Assembly: GCA_937920255.1 (NCBI GenBank)
Contig: CALDSL010000046.1
Span: 1 to 14,122, forward strand
Source: an uncultured Anaerolineaceae bacterium
GTDB lineage: Bacteria > Chloroflexota > Anaerolineae > Anaerolineales > Anaerolineaceae
Direction of reading: 5' to 3'
DNA length: 14,122 bases
In this document: positions 1-6,128 of the stretch, one piece after another
How the letters are laid out: the number at the start of each line of letters is the position of its first letter
Position numbering within the stretch: position 1 is the first letter of the stretch
Program-made: the position numbers and the translations under genes
The notes under the pieces: model-generated
Databases searched by the model: none
What the model was told of the DNA's origin: nothing
Seen by the model: the letters and a program-made list of their open reading frames with translations, nothing else

Positions 1-262
1 TGACCAGGTACGCGCCGATGAACTGCGGGAAGAAGAAGCCCCAGAAGTAAATGGCCGAAGCCACCCCCACCCACACGCGCTGGTCGCTGAGCTGCGAGAC
101 GAGATAGGGGATGATGGTGTCGACGGAGAGCATGGCCAGGACGAAGGAGAACAGGGACGAGTCGAACATGACCAGCAGGAAGTTGGCGCGGTAGTTTCGA
201 CTGACCTGGGCGGTGTATTCGGGGTACTTCTGCGAGATTTCGTACAGATCGCTGCTTTGCAT
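1..262 (-). CDS. MFS transporter, N-terminal part (runs off the window)
   Basis: Only the first 87 codons are present; the gene continues beyond position 1. The protein starts MQSSDLYEISQKYPEY, a short polar cytoplasmic tail, then a hydrophobic helix (about residues 28-50, containing FLLVMFDSSLFSFVLAML) and a second one (about 64-86, with WVGVASAIYFWGFFFPQFIG). The loop between them has the polar 'SQLSDQRVWVG' character usual between helices 1 and 2 of major facilitator permeases. The start is the ATG at 262, preceded by AGGAAG about six bases upstream. It is the last gene of the minus-strand series and lies 235 bp after the second uridine phosphorylase, so it may or may not belong to that operon. 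A candidate RNA pseudoknot overlaps its ribosome site. Substrate unknown; family assignment moderate because only two helices are visible. Confidence 0.7.
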   Translation of the reverse strand, partial: MQSSDLYEISQKYPEYTAQVSRNYRANFLLVMFDSSLFSFVLAMLSVDTIIPYLVSQLSDQRVWVGVASAIYFWGFFFPQFIGAYLV

Positions 263-270
263 GGAGCTTC

Positions 271-319
271 CTGGAACAGGGTTCAAGAGTCTGGGGCGCG
301 GAGTGTTCCAGCGCCCCAG
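271..319 (-). promoter_or_regulatory. Candidate H-type pseudoknot over the MFS ribosome binding site
   Basis: On the minus strand, 319-311 and 299-291 form a perfect 9-bp stem (CTGGGGCGC / GCGCCCCAG, loop 300-310). The loop segment 311-304 is also a perfect 8-bp complement of 278-271 (CTGGAACA / TGTTCCAG). Loop-to-downstream pairing is the geometry of an H-type pseudoknot, or of two exclusive hairpins. The second helix ends on the first bases of the AGGAAG Shine-Dalgarno site, so it could hide or expose it. No T-tract follows, so this is not a plain terminator. Pairing is seen in the sequence; regulatory function is inferred. Confidence 0.45.
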
Positions 320-334
320 GGGTGGAACGAAGTA

Positions 335-430
335 TAGGTTATGTTGGGTTTCGGGCGCAGACGGCGACTGATCTGATCGGACGCTTTTGCGCCCTCACCC
401 ACAGGGTGCTCTGCGAGCTACCCAACCTAC
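335..430. repeat. MITE-like palindromic intergenic repeat
   Basis: A 96-bp element with nested inverted repeats: GTTGGGT (343-349) with ACCCAAC (420-426), GGGCGC (353-358) with GCGCCC (389-394), and CACCC-ACA-GGGTG (396-408). The ends read AGGTTATGTTGGGTTTCG and ACCCAACCTAC, which from memory resemble a family of intergenic repeats common in cyanobacteria and other environmental bacteria. It has no coding capacity. It lies between the MFS gene and the second uridine phosphorylase. Confidence 0.5.
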
Positions 431-438
431 ATTTCCAC

Positions 439-477
439 TGGCTGTGCCGTACCCACACATCGTCCCGATGTCCTTAC
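439..477. repeat. 39-bp direct repeat, copy 1
   Basis: Matches 2085-2123 in 35 of 39 positions; the shared core CACATCGTCCC and ATGTCCTTAC is intact in both. This copy lies just after the stop codon of the second uridine phosphorylase, and the other copy just upstream of the first, so together they bracket the gene pair in the same orientation. The tail (GGGTACTTGTTT, 483-494) resembles the ends of the repeats at 2170-2234. Confidence 0.6.
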
Positions 478-497
478 GGGAGGGTACTTGTTTAAGA

Positions 498-1289
498 TTA
501 TGAAGCGCGGTCGCGTTCGATGAGGACTTTGAGGGCTTCGATGGCTACGCGCACTGGGCGGTGGATGTCGAGCAGGGCGTGGGCGGCTTGCACCTGCTCG
601 GGCGTGGAATGCTCGGGGTTCATGTCGTCGCCGGCCATGAGCATCACCCCGCTGGCGCGCTTGCGGTAAATGCTGGAGAGGATGAAGATGGCCGCGGCTT
701 CCATCTCGGAGCAGACTGCGCCGCCCTCTACCCAGGCCTTCCAGCGCGATTCGAGGTGCTCGCTCATCGGCATGCGCTTGGGCTGCACTTCGCCGTAGAA
801 TGAGTCTTTGGACTGCGACACGCCCTCGTGGGCGGGAATGCCGGCGCGCCGGGCGCCCTCGCGCAGCGCCATGACCACGTCGACGTTGGCCACGGCGGGA
901 AACTCGATGGGCAAATAATGCAGGGTGGTGCCTTCGTCGCGGATGGCGCCGGTGATGATGCCCACGTCGCCGGTCTTGATCTGCGGCTGCATCGCGCCGG
1001 AGGTACCCACGCGGATGAAGGTGTCCGCGCCGATGGCCACCAGCTCTTCCACGGCGATGGCGGTGGACGGGCAGCCGATGCCGGTGGAGGTCACCGCCAC
1101 CTGTTCGCCCAGCAGCGTGCCGGTCCAGGTGACGTACTCGCGTTTTTGGGTGACAAAGCGCGGGTTGTCGAAGTACTGCGCGATCAGCTCGCAGCGGCCG
1201 GGGTCGCCGGGCAGCAGCACATAGCGGCCAACGTCGCCCTTTTTGAGGTTGATGTGGTGCTGGACTTCATCGGGAGAAAAGCGCGCCAT
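498..1289 (-). CDS. udp: Uridine phosphorylase family protein (second of a tandem pair)
   Basis: A 263-residue nucleoside phosphorylase of the NP-I (PNP/UDP) family. These hexameric cytosolic enzymes cleave uridine with phosphate to uracil and ribose-1-phosphate. Visible family marks, compared with E. coli Udp: LPGDPGR (about 27-33, phosphate loop), STGIGCPSTAIAVEEL, FIRVGTSG (about 91-98, phosphate-binding Arg), SKDSFY followed by Q and R (uracil contacts, with one or two extra residues between them than in E. coli), and CSEMEAAA (ribose-binding Met-Glu). The N-terminal HHINL matches the His that reaches the 5'-OH in the neighbouring subunit. Its start is six bases after the paralogue's stop, with a GAGG Shine-Dalgarno overlapping that stop, so the two are co-transcribed. 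Unlike its neighbour it has an extra acidic/His segment near the C-terminus (DDMNPEHSTPEQVQAAHA). Exact nucleoside preference is not certain. Confidence 0.92.
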   Translation of the reverse strand: MARFSPDEVQHHINLKKGDVGRYVLLPGDPGRCELIAQYFDNPRFVTQKREYVTWTGTLLGEQVAVTSTGIGCPSTAIAVEELVAIGADTFIRVGTSGAMQPQIKTGDVGIITGAIRDEGTTLHYLPIEFPAVANVDVVMALREGARRAGIPAHEGVSQSKDSFYGEVQPKRMPMSEHLESRWKAWVEGGAVCSEMEAAAIFILSSIYRKRASGVMLMAGDDMNPEHSTPEQVQAAHALLDIHRPVRVAIEALKVLIERDRAS

Positions 1290-1295
1290 GCCGCC

Positions 1296-2054
1296 TCACT
1301 TCCGATCCGCGCGGATGAGGACTTTGAGCGCCTCGACCGCGGTAGCGATCAACTGATCCAGGCTTTCGACCACGCCCAGAGTCTTATCTTCGGCTTCCTG
1401 GTTGGCGGCGATGAGCATGACGCCGCCCGCGCGCTTGCGGTAGATGCTGGACAGGACAAAGATTGTCGATGCTTCCATCTCAGAGCAGATGGCGCCGCCC
1501 ATCTTCCAGGCCTTCCAGCGCTGCTGCAGGCGGTCGGCTACGGGCATGCGATCTGGCTGGTGCTGGCCGTAGAACGAGTCCTTCGACTGGCTGATGCCCA
1601 GGTGATAGGGCACGCCCACGGTCTGGGCGGCTTCGCGCAGCGCCAGCACGACCTCAATATCGGCGATGGCTGGAAACTCGGGTGGCATGTAGTGCATGGA
1701 GGTGCCTTCGTCGCGGATGGCGCCGGTGAGGATGGCCAGCGAGCCGGGCTTGAGATGCGGCTGCATTCCGCCGGATGTGCCGACGCGGATAAAGGTGTCC
1801 GCGCCGATGGCGGCTAGCTCTTCGACGGCGATGGCAGTGGATGGGCAGCCAATGCCTGTAGAGGTGACCGAAACTTTTTCGCCCAGCAGGGTGCCGGTCC
1901 AGGTGCGGTATTCGCGGTTGCTGGCGACGAGTTTGGGGTTATCGAATGATTTGGCGATCAAGTCGGTTCGGCCGGGGTCGCCGGGCAGCAGTACGTAGCG
2001 GCCAACGTCGCCGGGTTTCATTTGAATGTGGTACATCACATCAGGTTCTTGCAT
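1296..2054 (-). CDS. udp: Uridine phosphorylase family protein (first of a tandem pair)
   Basis: 252 residues, the same NP-I family as the next gene and clearly its paralogue (shared TSTGIGCPSTAIAVEEL and GADTFIRVGTSG). It has LPGDPGR, the phosphate Arg in FIRVGTSG, DSFYGQHQPDR with Gln and Arg positioned for a uracil ring, and CSEMEAS for ribose. The start ATG at 2054 has a strong AAGGAGA site (2059-2065) five bases upstream; a second in-frame ATG (MYHIQMK) lies six codons in but lacks this support. The C-terminal part is shorter than in the neighbour. It follows EcfT by 183 bp of repeat-rich DNA, so it could be read through from the ECF operon or have its own transcript. Expected role: phosphorolysis of a nucleoside brought in by the ECF importer, which is an inference from position. 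Confidence 0.92.
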   Translation of the reverse strand: MQEPDVMYHIQMKPGDVGRYVLLPGDPGRTDLIAKSFDNPKLVASNREYRTWTGTLLGEKVSVTSTGIGCPSTAIAVEELAAIGADTFIRVGTSGGMQPHLKPGSLAILTGAIRDEGTSMHYMPPEFPAIADIEVVLALREAAQTVGVPYHLGISQSKDSFYGQHQPDRMPVADRLQQRWKAWKMGGAICSEMEASTIFVLSSIYRKRAGGVMLIAANQEAEDKTLGVVESLDQLIATAVEALKVLIRADRK

Positions 2055-2084
2055 GGTGTCTCCTTATTTAGATGCTTGGTTTGC

Positions 2085-2123
2085 TGGCCGTGTCGTACCC
2101 GCACATCGTCCCAATGTCCTTAC
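2085..2123. repeat. 39-bp direct repeat, copy 2
   Basis: Second copy of the element at 439-477 (35/39 identical, same orientation). It runs directly into a stem-loop, TACCCC-ACAA-GGGGTA (2121-2136). Confidence 0.6.
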
Positions 2124-2153
2124 CCCACAAGGGGTAGGTTGCGCCTGAGGGAG

Positions 2154-2234
2154 GACTGTGCCTTTCGACGGGTCTCAGCGTACTTCTTTGCTGGCCGTGC
2201 TGTGCCCTTCAACGGGGCTCTGCGTACTTGTTTG
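2154..2234. repeat. Two degenerate tandem intergenic repeats of about 42 bp
   Basis: CTGTGCCTTTCGACGGG...GCGTACTTCTTT (starting near 2155) is followed by CTGTGCCCTTCAACGGGG...GCGTACTTGTTT (starting near 2199). The second copy is preceded by TGGCCGTG, which links it to the 39-bp repeats at 439 and 2085. The TTCGAC...CTCAG core resembles a widespread bacterial intergenic motif (recollection, not checked). It fills the gap between EcfT and the first phosphorylase; no gene is visible there. Confidence 0.5.
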
Positions 2235-2237
2235 GCA

Positions 2238-3128
2238 TCAGGCGCGGAGTACGTAGGAGATGGCCAGGATGAAGAAGGCGACGAAGCCGATGGCGGCCAG
2301 GGCGACGATGATGATGGACAGGGTGGGCGGGAAGATGAGGGTGCGGCTCCAGTCGAGGCTCTTATCCGCGATGACCCACACTGTTGTGGCCAGGGTGGCC
2401 AGCACGCCAAGCACCATGATGACGTAATCCTTAAGCGACATGGTGACGTTGCGGAAGCTGGTCTTGATGCCGGTTGAGCCAAAGGCGCGCGATTCGAGTG
2501 AGATGGAGAGCTGCTGCACGCGCTCGATGGCGCCCACAAAGACCGGCACCATCGACGGTAGCACCGCGCCAAACCCCGAGCCTTTCATCCCGCGCGACTT
2601 CTGGGCGCTCAACACGATGGCGAACTCGTTCTGCAGGATGGGGATGAGTTGCAGAGTCATGGTGAGGATAAAATTCAGCACGTAAGGCATACCGATCTTC
2701 TGCAGCGAGGTGAACAGGTCACTGGGATGGGTGGTCATAATCATCACCAGGGCAAAGGTGGTCATGCTAAAGATGCGCAACAGCATCGACACGCCCGAGT
2801 AGATGCCTTCCTGGTAAATGGTGAATGGCCCGAAGTCGGTGATCGGCGTCCACGGCCGGGGGAAAGCCGGGGCAATGCTCTGCATCACCACCAGCGTCAG
2901 GCTGATGGGGAAGAGGATGCCGACCACGCGCAGGTATGACTTCCAGATGCCGGCAGCGGTCACGAAAACCAGACCCAGGGCAAAGACCACGCCCAGCACC
3001 AGCGGGTTGCGCGTGGCAAACGACAGGATCAGCACGCCCAGCGCGATAAACAGCTTGGGCAGCGGGTTCAAACGGTGAATGTACGAATCACCCGCCACCA
3101 TCGTAATTGGAATGGCTACACCTTGCAT
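2238..3128 (-). CDS. ecfT: ECF transporter transmembrane component EcfT
   Basis: A 296-residue integral membrane protein, the scaffold subunit of an energy-coupling factor importer that couples the two ATPases to the substrate-binding S component. It begins with the typical HRLNPLPKLF (about 18-27) before helix 1. Hydrophobic helices lie near 27-58, 66-84, 110-131, 150-166, 235-253 and 268-292. The two coupling-helix motifs that contact the ATPases are present as AQKSRG (175-180) and ESRAFG (212-217), the EcfT-type Ala/Ser-Arg-Gly/Ala signatures. I chose the ATG at 3128 because GAGGAG lies eight bases upstream, overlapping the EcfA2 stop. An in-frame extension back to 3239 exists but would overlap EcfA2 by about 100 bases and encodes an Arg/Pro-rich non-membrane leader. 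It is translationally linked to EcfA2 and is the last ECF subunit in the operon. Confidence 0.93.
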   Translation of the reverse strand: MQGVAIPITMVAGDSYIHRLNPLPKLFIALGVLILSFATRNPLVLGVVFALGLVFVTAAGIWKSYLRVVGILFPISLTLVVMQSIAPAFPRPWTPITDFGPFTIYQEGIYSGVSMLLRIFSMTTFALVMIMTTHPSDLFTSLQKIGMPYVLNFILTMTLQLIPILQNEFAIVLSAQKSRGMKGSGFGAVLPSMVPVFVGAIERVQQLSISLESRAFGSTGIKTSFRNVTMSLKDYVIMVLGVLATLATTVWVIADKSLDWSRTLIFPPTLSIIIVALAAIGFVAFFILAISYVLRA

Positions 3129-3138
3129 GTTGGGCTCC

Positions 3139-3978
3139 TCATGAATTCGCGGGCGGGTTGGATGAATTGATGGCGGTGACGGCTTCGTCGACCGAAAGCA
3201 GCACCTTTTTCTCGCCAAAGCCCGGCCAGCGCAGGCCAATACTGGTGATCTGCGGCGGGGTGATGTGGGTGCTGTGCATCAGTTCGGTGTCCGAGAAGAC
3301 TTCGCGCGGGGAGGCGTCGGCGATCAGGTGCGAGTTGCGCATCACGATCATGCGATCCACCACCTCGGCCAGCAGGATCATATCGTGCGCCACGCAGATG
3401 ACGGTGGAGCCTTCCTCGCGCAGTCGCTCGATCAGGCGGTAGACGGTGCGGGTGGTGATATTATCCTGGCCGGTGGTGGGTTCGTCGAGGATGAACACCG
3501 CCGGGCGCATGGTATACACCGCGGCCATGCTCACCAGTTTGCGCAGCGGGAAGCTGATGCGGTAGGGGTGGCTCAGGCGCAGATCCTGCAGCCCAAAGAA
3601 CTCGATCGCCTTCTCGCGGCGCTCTTCCACTTCTTCCCTGGAAAGCCCCAGGTTGGTCGGCCCAAACTCCAGTTCGTGCTCCACCGTTTTGGCGAACAAC
3701 TGGTGATTGGGGTTCTGGAACACATAGCCAACGTGCGCGGCCAGTTCCTGCACCTTTTTCTTGGCCGTGTCGTTGCCCTCGACGATCACCTTGCCGCTGG
3801 TGGGTTTGAGCAGGCCGTTAAAATGCTTTACCAGGGTGGTTTTTCCTGAGCCGTTCTGGCCGATGACGCCGATGATTTCCTGCGAGCAAATGGTCAGGTT
3901 GACATTTTCCAGCGCGACGATCTTTCCGCGCGGGTAGACGTGGCCCAAATTCTGGCAAACGATTTTTTCCTCAGGCAT
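3139..3978 (-). CDS. ecfA2: ECF transporter ATPase EcfA2, with a degenerate signature motif
   Basis: A 279-residue ABC ATPase, the second ATP-hydrolysing subunit of the ECF importer. Walker A GQNGSGKTT (40-48), Q-loop VFQNPNHQ (86-93, the FQNP form typical of ECF ATPases), Walker B VFILDE (161-166), D-loop TGQD and switch His198 (VAHD) are all intact. The expected LSGGQ signature is not: the aligned stretch reads PYRISFPLRKLVSMAA (138-153), so LSGGQ has become ISFPL while the reading frame and surroundings stay normal. In a heterodimeric ATPase this would weaken the composite site made by the EcfA1 Walker motifs and the EcfA2 signature. The start follows the EcfA1 stop by two bases and has only a weak GGGTGGG site, which suggests translational coupling. 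The C-terminal domain (about 230-279) is usual for this subunit. Confidence 0.92.
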   Translation of the reverse strand: MPEEKIVCQNLGHVYPRGKIVALENVNLTICSQEIIGVIGQNGSGKTTLVKHFNGLLKPTSGKVIVEGNDTAKKKVQELAAHVGYVFQNPNHQLFAKTVEHELEFGPTNLGLSREEVEERREKAIEFFGLQDLRLSHPYRISFPLRKLVSMAAVYTMRPAVFILDEPTTGQDNITTRTVYRLIERLREEGSTVICVAHDMILLAEVVDRMIVMRNSHLIADASPREVFSDTELMHSTHITPPQITSIGLRWPGFGEKKVLLSVDEAVTAINSSNPPANS

Positions 3979-3980
3979 GG

Positions 3981-4865
3981 CTACCCACCCTTTCCAAACT
4001 TATCGGTCAGATCCTGCACGGCTTCTTCCGTGGTGACCGGATATTTTCCTGCGTAGGAGGCGAGCCGCTTCTGATCGAGCTGATAGGCCAGCTCGGTGGC
4101 CTGGGGAACGCGCAACCCGATACTCTTGAGGGTATCCACCTGCGTGAATACCTCGTGCGGCGTGCCGTTGAGGACAATCTCGCCCTTGTGCAAGACGATA
4201 ATGCGGTCGGCATAGGCCGCCATGACTTCCACCTCGTGCTCGGCCATGATGACCGTCATTCCGCGCTCGCGGTTGAGCTGCGCGGCCACGGCAAAGATCT
4301 CTTCTTTGCCGATCGGGTCAACGTTGGAGGTTGGTTCGTCCATCACCACAATTCTGGGCTTCATTGCCAGCGCGGATGCGATGGAGAGACGCTGCTGCTG
4401 GCCGCCAGACAGGCCAAAAGGCGAGCGATCTTCAAAACCGGAAAGGCCAACGATTTCCAGTGATTCGGCGATGATACGGTGCATCTCGGCCGGGGGCGTG
4501 CCAATGTTTTCCAGGCCCAGAGCAATCTCCTCTGCCACGGTCATCTGGCTGAGTTGGAATTCGGGGTTGTCGAACACCAGCCCGATCACCTTAGCCATCT
4601 CGCGCACGGGGTATTCATCGGTGTCCATGCCGGAAACAATGACTGTGCCTTCAAAATCGCCCATCATCATATTGGGGATAACCCCATTAAAGGTCAACTG
4701 CAGCGTGGTCTTGCCCGCGCCATTCAACCCCATCAACGCCACATATTCGCCCTCGTAAATGGTCAGGTTGACACCCTTGAGGGCGGGCGTTTCGGTCGAG
4801 GCGTAGGTAAACGTCACGTCTTTGAGTTCGATAATCGGTTTTTTGTCTTCCATCGTTTGTCCCAT
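3981..4865 (-). CDS. ecfA1: ECF transporter ATPase EcfA1
   Basis: A 294-residue ABC ATPase. Walker A GLNGAGKTT (46-54), signature FGLSGGQQQRL (150-160), Walker B RIVVMDE (171-177) and switch His210 (AEHE) are intact. The Q-loop reads VFDNPEFQLSQ (97-107): the usual Gln of FQNP is Asp99, although Gln residues follow shortly after. With EcfA2 it forms the motor of the importer; its complete LSGGQ would pair with the intact Walker motifs of EcfA2. The start is uncertain. ATG at 4865 lacks a good ribosome site, while ATG at 4853 (MEDKKPIIEL) has a weak GGGA seven bases upstream and would give 290 residues. Numbering here uses 4865. The gene is preceded by a 12-bp stem-loop and is close-packed with EcfA2 downstream. 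Confidence 0.93.
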   Translation of the reverse strand: MGQTMEDKKPIIELKDVTFTYASTETPALKGVNLTIYEGEYVALMGLNGAGKTTLQLTFNGVIPNMMMGDFEGTVIVSGMDTDEYPVREMAKVIGLVFDNPEFQLSQMTVAEEIALGLENIGTPPAEMHRIIAESLEIVGLSGFEDRSPFGLSGGQQQRLSIASALAMKPRIVVMDEPTSNVDPIGKEEIFAVAAQLNRERGMTVIMAEHEVEVMAAYADRIIVLHKGEIVLNGTPHEVFTQVDTLKSIGLRVPQATELAYQLDQKRLASYAGKYPVTTEEAVQDLTDKFGKGG

Positions 4866-4886
4866 CGGAAGTACATCGTTACAAGG

Positions 4887-4928
4887 AGCGGCGAGGGCCA
4901 GCGGTCTATTGCCACAGCCCTCGCCGCT
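4887..4928 (-). promoter_or_regulatory. Intercistronic stem-loop before EcfA1
   Basis: Perfect 12-bp inverted repeat AGCGGCGAGGGC (4887-4898) and GCCCTCGCCGCT (4917-4928) around an 18-base loop. On the minus-strand transcript no U-tract follows, so it is not a standard terminator for this operon. Such stem-loops between cistrons commonly mark mRNA processing or stability differences between the upstream genes (here EcfS and the small membrane protein) and downstream ones. Structure seen, role inferred. Confidence 0.55.
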
Positions 4929-4951
4929 TTCTTCATCACGCGCAGGTGTGA

Positions 4952-5197
4952 TTACGACTGGTCATCAAACTTGGTGAGGATCACCGCGAGGCCGGCGACG
5001 GCGGTCAGAAAACCCATGACCAGGACCGCACCGGTTAGGATGCCGAATGCTTCACTCTGGATGAAATCCAGATCAGCGATCTTCTGCGAGAAGGACGGCA
5101 GTAGCAGGAACACCACGCCCAGGGCAACAATGCCGGCGCCCAAGCCTTCTTTTGCCCCAACTGTAATCTCTTTCTTCTCAACTTCTTGTTTCTGCAT
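4952..5197 (-). CDS. Small two-helix membrane protein in the ECF operon
   Basis: An 81-residue protein I do not recognise. It has a charged N-terminus (MQKQEVEKKE), a hydrophobic helix around 18-36 (GLGAGIVALGVVFLLLPSF), a short polar loop (SQKIADLDFIQSE) and a second helix around 50-75 (FGILTGAVLVMGFLTAVAGLAVIL), ending in an acidic tail (KFDDQS). The loop is most likely outside and both ends inside. ATG at 5197 has a strong AAGGAG site, so the gene is real. It lies 35 bp after EcfS and 86 bp before EcfA1, inside the transporter operon, where a standard ECF set has no such subunit. It may be an accessory or stabilising subunit, or a specificity partner of EcfS. No function can be assigned from the sequence. 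Confidence 0.8.
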   Translation of the reverse strand: MQKQEVEKKEITVGAKEGLGAGIVALGVVFLLLPSFSQKIADLDFIQSEAFGILTGAVLVMGFLTAVAGLAVILTKFDDQS

Positions 5198-5232
5198 GTC
5201 AGGCTCCTTGTTTGAATAATCAGACGATCAAT

Positions 5233-5922
5233 TTACTGCAAAGCCGTAACGATCAGGGCAATGGCGACACCCACGACGATACCGGCGGCGATCCAAACGA
5301 TCTTGCCAATACCTTCGGACTTGGGAAGCTGAATACCCTGAGTGAGGTTTGCGGGCAGAGCCTCGATGATGGCGAGAGCAACAAAGCCGCTGATGATCTT
5401 GTCAGCCAGCGAAACCAGAATATTGGATGAGAAGACCGACACGATCAGGTTCTGGCCCATCGCCAGGAACGCGGCGGTCATCATGTCGGCGAAGTGGCCG
5501 GTGGCGCCGCCGAAGATGAAGACGTAAATCGGCACAGCGGTGACGGAGCAGAGGAAAGCAACCAGAATGTTGACCAGCGCAAACCCCCAGAAGGTTTTAC
5601 CCCAACCCCAACGGATGGTATAGCCCCAGACCAGCGCGCCAACCACATTGACGACCGCGAAGGGCAGGCCAATGGGGCCGCTGATGAACGAAGACACGAT
5701 ATTGGTGGTCGCGCCAACCAGAGCGCCCCACCACGGGCCGAGGACGATGGCGACGACGGCGGTGCCAATCATGTCGAGGAAGGTCGGCAGTTTGAGGACG
5801 GTGTTAATCTGGCCACCGACGATATTCAGCGCAACCGCTACAGGCACGAGGGCCACCACGTAGGTCAGGGGAATGCGCTTTGAGCGTTTCTTGGGTGTTG
5901 CAGCAACAGCAGAAGAGGCCAT
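5233..5922 (-). CDS. ECF transporter substrate-binding component EcfS
   Basis: A 229-residue membrane protein that supplies substrate specificity for the ECF importer. After a basic cytoplasmic N-terminus (PKKRSKR, 10-16) come six hydrophobic segments: about 19-36, 49-66, 67-81, 86-102, 111-138 and 148-188 (the last possibly two). GPWWGALVGATTNIVSSFI (62-80) and LPFAVVNVVGALVWGY (86-101) look like the conserved core of S components, and SLADKIISGF (171-180) the usual final helix. A further C-terminal helix (208-227) follows a polar linker, which is more than the usual six. I chose ATG 5922 because AAAGGAGA lies seven bases upstream; the longer frame to 5961 has no such site. The T and A genes follow in the same operon, so this is a dedicated-type ECF system. 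The two uridine phosphorylases downstream suggest a nucleoside substrate; this is inference. Confidence 0.85.
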   Translation of the reverse strand: MASSAVAATPKKRSKRIPLTYVVALVPVAVALNIVGGQINTVLKLPTFLDMIGTAVVAIVLGPWWGALVGATTNIVSSFISGPIGLPFAVVNVVGALVWGYTIRWGWGKTFWGFALVNILVAFLCSVTAVPIYVFIFGGATGHFADMMTAAFLAMGQNLIVSVFSSNILVSLADKIISGFVALAIIEALPANLTQGIQLPKSEGIGKIVWIAAGIVVGVAIALIVTALQ

Positions 5923-5972
5923 GTGAAAATCTCCTTTGATAAAACGAGTCATTTTCTTCATGAGATCCCATT

Positions 5973-6120
5973 CGCCGGCTTGCCAGCGACCGGGTGGTTA
6001 CGATCCAACAAACACTTGCTGCTGTTTCGAGAGGGTCGCTCTCGCGGAATGAACCACCTCCTTCCGGTTGTATGAATGTTCGTTAGGATAAATAAAACCA
6101 CGCTTCAACAACAGCCGGCG
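5973..6120 (-). promoter_or_regulatory. Structured leader before EcfS (candidate cis-regulatory RNA)
   Basis: On the minus-strand RNA three nested helices can form. An outer helix pairs CGCCGGCT (6120-6113) with AGCCGGCG (5980-5973). A middle one pairs GGTGGTT (6058-6052) with AACCACC (5999-5993), extended by ACCG/CGGT across a purine bulge. An inner hairpin CGAGAG-CGACC-CTCTCG spans 6044-6028. A perfect ribosome-site-like AAGGAGGTG lies in the 5' arm of the middle helix, with no normally spaced ATG, GTG or TTG after it. The core GCCGGC is self-complementary, so part of the outer helix could be chance. I match it to no known riboswitch class. Confidence 0.4.
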
Positions 6121-6128
6121 GTCGGCTG

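Noticed and set aside
828..1817. Long open frame of 329 codons on the plus strand
   Set aside because: It lies opposite both uridine phosphorylase genes and only exists because of their codon pattern. It is rich in Gly, His, Ala and Asp, has no ribosome site and no recognisable domain.
2085..2234. Possible CRISPR array in the repeat cluster
   Set aside because: The repeats are few, diverged, of uneven spacing and partly overlapping, with no true spacers and no cas genes nearby.
3129..3239. N-terminal extension of EcfT
   Set aside because: It would overlap the end of EcfA2, encodes an Arg/Pro-rich leader, and a good Shine-Dalgarno supports the ATG at 3128.
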